Origin: Acidobacteriota bacterium | GTDB taxonomy: Bacteria > Acidobacteriota > Terriglobia > Versatilivoradales > Versatilivoraceae | DNA: 9,844 nucleotides | Assembly: GCA_026706225.1 (NCBI GenBank) | Contig: JAPOZE010000091.1 | Location: 573 to 10,416, forward strand | Reading direction: 5' to 3' | Shown here: positions 6,240 to 9,844 of the stretch, piece after piece | Position numbering within the stretch: position 1 is the stretch's first letter | How the letters are laid out: the number at the start of each line of letters is the position of its first letter | Translations under genes and position numbers: made by a program | Notes under the pieces: generated by a model | What the model was told of the DNA's origin: nothing | The model's database searches: none | What the model saw: only the letters and a program-made list of their open reading frames with translations

Positions 6240-8849
6240 ATGACTCCTAAATACACCCCCGGCAGGATCGAAGCCAAGTGGGCCGACCGCTGGGAACGGG
6301 ACGGGCTCTATCGGACCGCTCCGGCCGACGGCCGCCCCAAGAGGTACGTGCTGGATTTCTTTCCCTACCCTTCGGGGGACGGGCTCAGCGTTGGGCACTG
6401 CCGGAACTACGTCCCCACCGACGTGTTGAGTCGCTACTACCGCATGCGGGGCGACAACGTCCTTCATCCCATGGGCTGGGACGCCTTCGGCCTTCCCGCC
6501 GAAAACGCGGCCATCCGTCTGAAGACCAACCCGGCCAGGCTCATCGGCCGCTTCGCCGCCAACTACAAGCGGCAGATGCGGCTGCTGGGCATCTCCTTTG
6601 ACTGGAGCCGGGAGATCAACTCCTCCCAGCCCGAATACTATCGTTGGACCCAGTGGGTATTCTTGCAGCTCTACCACTCCTGGTACGACCCGCGGCTGCA
6701 GAAAGCCTGTCCCATCTCCGGCCTGGAGGAGGAGTTGGCGAGGCGGGGCAGCGACGACATCCCCGGAGCCCCTGCCATCACCGCCGAGGCCTGGAGGCAA
6801 TTGCCGGCCGCCGGGAGAAAGGACTATCTTAGCCGCTTTCGGCTGGCCTACCGAGAGGCATCCTCCGTGAACTGGGACCCGGTGGAAAAGACGGTGCTGG
6901 CCAACGAAGAGGTGGTGGACGGCCGCGGCTGGCGAAGCGGAGCCCTGGTCGAGAAGAAACGGCTGTTGCAGTGGTTCTTCCGCATCACCGCCTACGCCGA
7001 CCGTCTGTTGGCCGACCTGGAGGGCCTGGACTGGCCGGAGAGCATCAAGCTGATGCAGCGCAACTGGATCGGACGCAGCCGGGGAGCCGAAGTCAGTTTC
7101 GCCACCGCCGCCGGGCCGCTGACCGTGTTCACCACCCGTCCCGATACGCTTTGGGGGGCCACTTTCATGGTGCTGGCGCCCGAGCACCCTCTGGTACCCG
7201 CCCTCACCGCTCCTTCATCGGCAAAAGAGGTCGAGACCTATCGTCAGCAGGTCCGGGGCAAGAGCGATCTGGATCGGACGGCCCAGGGGCGGGCCAAGAC
7301 GGGTGTGTTCCTGGGATCCCACGCCACCAATCCGGTCAACGGCGCAGCCATCCCCATCTGGGTGGCGGACTATGTGCTGATGGGGTATGGGACCGGCGCC
7401 ATCATGGCGGTCCCGGCCCACGACCAGCGAGACTTCGAGTTCGCCCGCCGGCACGGCCTGGAGATCCGGGTGGTGATCCAACCGGCGGGCCGGGATGAAC
7501 CGCTGCAGTCCGACACCATGGAGGAGGCCTGGACGGGCGAGGGAGTCATGAGCCGGTCCGGCTCCTTCGACGGCACCCCCACCGGCGAGGCCGTCGACAG
7601 GGTCACCGACTGGTTGGAGCAAACCTATCGGGGCAGATCCAGTGTCCATTACAAGTTGCGCGACTGGGGGATCAGCCGCCAGCGCTACTGGGGCACCCCC
7701 ATCCCCATCGTTCACACCTCCGACGGCGAGGTTCCCGTGGCTGCCGCCGATCTTCCGGTGCGGCTGCCGGAGGTTCGCCACTACGAGCCCACCGGCAGCG
7801 GAGAGTCGCCCCTGGCAGCCATTCCCGAGTTCGTCCAGGTGTCCCTTCCCGGCGGCATCCAAGGGCGCCGTGAGACCGATACCATGGGAACCTTCGCCTG
7901 CTCCTCCTGGTACTTCCTGCGATTCGTGAGTCCTCGCAACGACCAGGCCGCCTTCGACCGCAAGCAAGTGGACTACTGGCTGCCGGTGGACATGTACGTG
8001 GGAGGGGCCGAGCACGCGGTCATGCACCTGCTCTACGCCCGCTTCTGGACCAAGGCGCTCTGCGACCTGGGTCACCTGCCGTTTAGCGAGCCCTTCAAAT
8101 CCCTGCGCAATCAGGGGATGATTTTGGGTCAGGACGGAGAAAAGATGTCCAAGAGCCGGGGAAACGTCATCACGCCCGACGAAATGGTGGAAGACTGGGG
8201 CGCCGATGCCCTGCGTGCCTACGAGATGTTCATCAGCGATTTCGAAATGTCCACTCCCTGGAACACCAACGGTCTCTCCGGAACCTTTCGTTGGCTGCGC
8301 CGCGCCTGGGAAGTGATCTTGCGGCCGCCCCCTCGGGAGCCTTCCTCCGTGCGGACCCGGAAGCCCGACCGGGACCTGCGCCGCTGGACCCACAAGACTC
8401 TGCTCAAGGTCTCGAGCGACATCGAGGGGTTTCGTTTCAACACCGTGATCTCGTCGCTCATGGAGTTCACCAATGCGCTTCATGAAGCTGCCAGGCAGCC
8501 GGTCGGCCGGGAGGCCTTTGAGGAAGCCACCGATGCGTTGCTCCTGATGCTGGCGCCGGTGGCCCCCTTTATGGCGGAGGAGCTCTGGGCAGTGAAGGGG
8601 CGTCCCTACTCGATTCACCAGCGGCCCTGGCCCCGGGCCGACCGCCTGCTGGCGGCCGAGGAGGAGATCACGCTGGTGCTTCAGGTCAACGGCAAGGTCC
8701 GGGGGCGACTGAACCTTCCGGCCGACCTGACCGAAGCCCAGGCTCGGGAGGCGGCTTTGGGCCAGGAGTCGGTGCAGCGCCATTTGAACGGCAAGCCCCC
8801 CAAACGGCTGATATATGTTCCGGGAAAACTGGTCAATATCGTGGTGTGA
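6240..8849 (+). CDS. leuS: Leucine-tRNA ligase (LeuRS)
   Basis: Cytoplasmic class I aminoacyl-tRNA synthetase that charges tRNA-Leu with leucine using ATP. The 869 residues are a normal bacterial length. Starting at ATG 6240 gives the usual N-terminus (MTPKYTPGRIEAKW); an in-frame TTG at 6168 would add 24 residues without family resemblance. No clear Shine-Dalgarno is seen. The HIGH motif appears as SVGH (50-53) after FPYPSG; KMSKS is intact at 635-639. The CP1 editing domain is present, with TTRPDTLWG (298-306) and GYGTGAIMAVPAHDQRD (382-398) including the conserved Asp pair. The end (LIYVPGKLVNIVV) is canonical. Residues about 147-208 (from SWYDP) form an insertion before the VNW block, as I recall from actinobacterial-type LeuRS. 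The zinc-binding cysteines of that region are absent (NWDPVEK and GRGWRSG). First gene of a probable operon with lptE and holA. Confidence 0.97.
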   Translation: MTPKYTPGRIEAKWADRWERDGLYRTAPADGRPKRYVLDFFPYPSGDGLSVGHCRNYVPTDVLSRYYRMRGDNVLHPMGWDAFGLPAENAAIRLKTNPARLIGRFAANYKRQMRLLGISFDWSREINSSQPEYYRWTQWVFLQLYHSWYDPRLQKACPISGLEEELARRGSDDIPGAPAITAEAWRQLPAAGRKDYLSRFRLAYREASSVNWDPVEKTVLANEEVVDGRGWRSGALVEKKRLLQWFFRITAYADRLLADLEGLDWPESIKLMQRNWIGRSRGAEVSFATAAGPLTVFTTRPDTLWGATFMVLAPEHPLVPALTAPSSAKEVETYRQQVRGKSDLDRTAQGRAKTGVFLGSHATNPVNGAAIPIWVADYVLMGYGTGAIMAVPAHDQRDFEFARRHGLEIRVVIQPAGRDEPLQSDTMEEAWTGEGVMSRSGSFDGTPTGEAVDRVTDWLEQTYRGRSSVHYKLRDWGISRQRYWGTPIPIVHTSDGEVPVAAADLPVRLPEVRHYEPTGSGESPLAAIPEFVQVSLPGGIQGRRETDTMGTFACSSWYFLRFVSPRNDQAAFDRKQVDYWLPVDMYVGGAEHAVMHLLYARFWTKALCDLGHLPFSEPFKSLRNQGMILGQDGEKMSKSRGNVITPDEMVEDWGADALRAYEMFISDFEMSTPWNTNGLSGTFRWLRRAWEVILRPPPREPSSVRTRKPDRDLRRWTHKTLLKVSSDIEGFRFNTVISSLMEFTNALHEAARQPVGREAFEEATDALLLMLAPVAPFMAEELWAVKGRPYSIHQRPWPRADRLLAAEEEITLVLQVNGKVRGRLNLPADLTEAQAREAALGQESVQRHLNGKPPKRLIYVPGKLVNIVV

Positions 8850-9405
8850 AGGGCAACGGGCTCGGCAGACAATCGCGCGCTCGCCGGCCGGGATGTTTCC
8901 GGCGTTGGCAGTCTGTCTGCTGAGCGGCCTGTTGGCTGCCGGCTGCGGGTACCGCCTGGCCGGGAAGGCCACGGCCATCCCCGAGTCGGTCGATTCCATC
9001 GCCGTTCCCATTTTCACCAACCGGACGACCAAGTACCGGCTGGAGCAGCGCTTGACCTCGGCGGTGGTGGACGAGCTGACCTCACGCACACGCTACCGCA
9101 TTGCCTCCCATCCCGCTTCGGCCGCGGCCGTGCTGACGGGAGTCGTCACCGGGTTCACCTCGACGCCGGTGATCTTCTCGGGCAGGGCAGGGTCGACCTT
9201 CCTGGTGACGGTGCGCCTGCGAGTCGAGCTGAAGGACTCCAAGTCCAATAAGCTTCTTTTCCAGAATCGCAACTATTTCTTCCGGGAAGAGTTCGAAATC
9301 AGCCGGGCTTCCGAGGACTTTTTCCCCGAGGAAGGCCCGGCTCTGGACCGGCTGGCCAAGGCCTTTTCCCGGGATCTGGTGAGCACCATCCTGGAATCCT
9401 TCTGA
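8815..9405 (+). CDS. lptE: LPS-assembly lipoprotein LptE
   Basis: LptE is an outer-membrane lipoprotein that plugs the LptD barrel and helps insert lipopolysaccharide into the outer leaflet. The sequence shows a hydrophobic signal segment ending in a lipobox-like LLAAGC, followed by the family's hallmark CGYRLAG start of the mature protein, then IAVPIFTN, LEQRLTSAVVDEL and a C-terminal helix rich in acidic and basic residues. The start is uncertain. ATG 8815 overlaps the end of leuS by 35 bases and supplies a basic n-region (QRARQTIARSPAG) for the signal peptide, giving 196 residues. ATG 8893 avoids overlap and gives a typical 170 residues, but leaves no positive charge before the hydrophobic core. 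Neither has a clear Shine-Dalgarno. Position between leuS and holA supports the identity. Confidence 0.85.
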   Translation: MFRENWSISWCEGQRARQTIARSPAGMFPALAVCLLSGLLAAGCGYRLAGKATAIPESVDSIAVPIFTNRTTKYRLEQRLTSAVVDELTSRTRYRIASHPASAAAVLTGVVTGFTSTPVIFSGRAGSTFLVTVRLRVELKDSKSNKLLFQNRNYFFREEFEISRASEDFFPEEGPALDRLAKAFSRDLVSTILESF

Positions 9406-9410
9406 CAGAC

Positions 9411-9844
9411 ATGTCCTTTTCCCAGTTCCAGGCCCACCTCCGGCAAGGGAAGTTCAGCCCGGCCTATTTCATTTTCGGTCCGGACGCCTACTTGAGAGAT
9501 GCGGCCAGGAAGGCTCTCATGGAGGCCTTGACCGAGGCCTGGGGGGGCGAACCGCCAGGTTCGAGTGTCGATCTGGACCAGACCCGGCTGGATGAGCTGC
9601 TGACCTCGGCCTTGACCCCCTCCCTGTTTGCGCCCAGGCAGGTCCTGCACATCCGGGGAGTCATGAAGCTGCGAGACCGGCAAGTCAAGGACCTGGCCGA
9701 CTATCTGGCCCGTCCCAACCCGGCTACCGTCCTGGTGTTCCTGGCTGGGGAACTCAGCCGGGACGACCGCAGGAAAAGGATTTTCAAGACGCTGCAGGCG
9801 GGCAGTCGTATGGTGGACCTGGCCGTCCTGAGCGAGGCTCAGAC
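9411..9844 (+). CDS. holA: DNA polymerase III subunit delta (3' partial)
   Basis: The delta subunit opens the sliding clamp as part of the DNA polymerase III clamp loader. Translation from ATG 9411 gives 144 codons, and the frame runs off the right edge; the E. coli protein has about 343 residues. Visible family features of the N-terminal AAA+-like domain are FSPAYFIFGPDAYLRDAARKAL (residues about 15-36, given here as the delta-type fold start without a P-loop), a stretch around TPSLFAPRQVLHIRG, and PATVLVFLAGEL. The start lies 5 bases after the lptE stop, implying co-transcription and probably coupled translation; no strong Shine-Dalgarno is seen. The gene order leuS-lptE-holA matches that of E. 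coli, which strengthens the call. Confidence 0.88.
   Translation, partial: MSFSQFQAHLRQGKFSPAYFIFGPDAYLRDAARKALMEALTEAWGGEPPGSSVDLDQTRLDELLTSALTPSLFAPRQVLHIRGVMKLRDRQVKDLADYLARPNPATVLVFLAGELSRDDRRKRIFKTLQAGSRMVDLAVLSEAQ

Noticed and set aside
7215..9089. A 624-codon minus-strand open frame opposite leuS and lptE.
   Set aside because: It lies fully against two confidently identified genes and has no family resemblance of its own.

Overview
The window is high-GC bacterial DNA, very probably from an Acidobacteriota genome or a close relative. The main evidence is the large minus-strand gene, whose product begins with the VWFA-related domain typical of Acidobacteria (TIGR03436-like) and ends with a second domain type I associate with that phylum. 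A Lpt lipoprotein gene indicates a diderm cell with an outer membrane. The assignment rests on remembered family resemblance only; no search was run.

Layout: (1) 1-1314, plus strand: the 3' part of a LuxR-type regulator of the LAL/MalT class, with helical TPR-like repeats and a C-terminal LuxR helix-turn-helix. Its N-terminal ATPase would lie upstream of the window. (2) 1315-1696: a 382-bp intergenic stretch between convergent genes. It holds a perfect 21-bp inverted repeat pair whose sequence resembles dispersed REP-like palindromes, and a GC-rich hairpin just past the end of the minus-strand gene. (3) 6016-1697, minus strand: a 1439-residue exported protein that joins a VWFA-related domain, a long beta-rich middle, 27 uninterrupted pentapeptide repeats and a C-terminal acidobacterial-type domain. 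(4) 6017-6239: a compact divergent promoter region with one good sigma70-like promoter for each direction. (5) 6240-9844, plus strand: leuS, lptE and the 5' part of holA, in the same order as in Escherichia coli.

The plus-strand cluster is housekeeping: leucine charging of tRNA, lipopolysaccharide assembly in the outer membrane, and the DNA polymerase III clamp loader. The minus-strand gene is the unusual part of the window. Its architecture is that of an exported multidomain surface or periplasmic protein, and its function is unknown. No CRISPR array, tRNA, rRNA, insertion sequence or integrase was seen.
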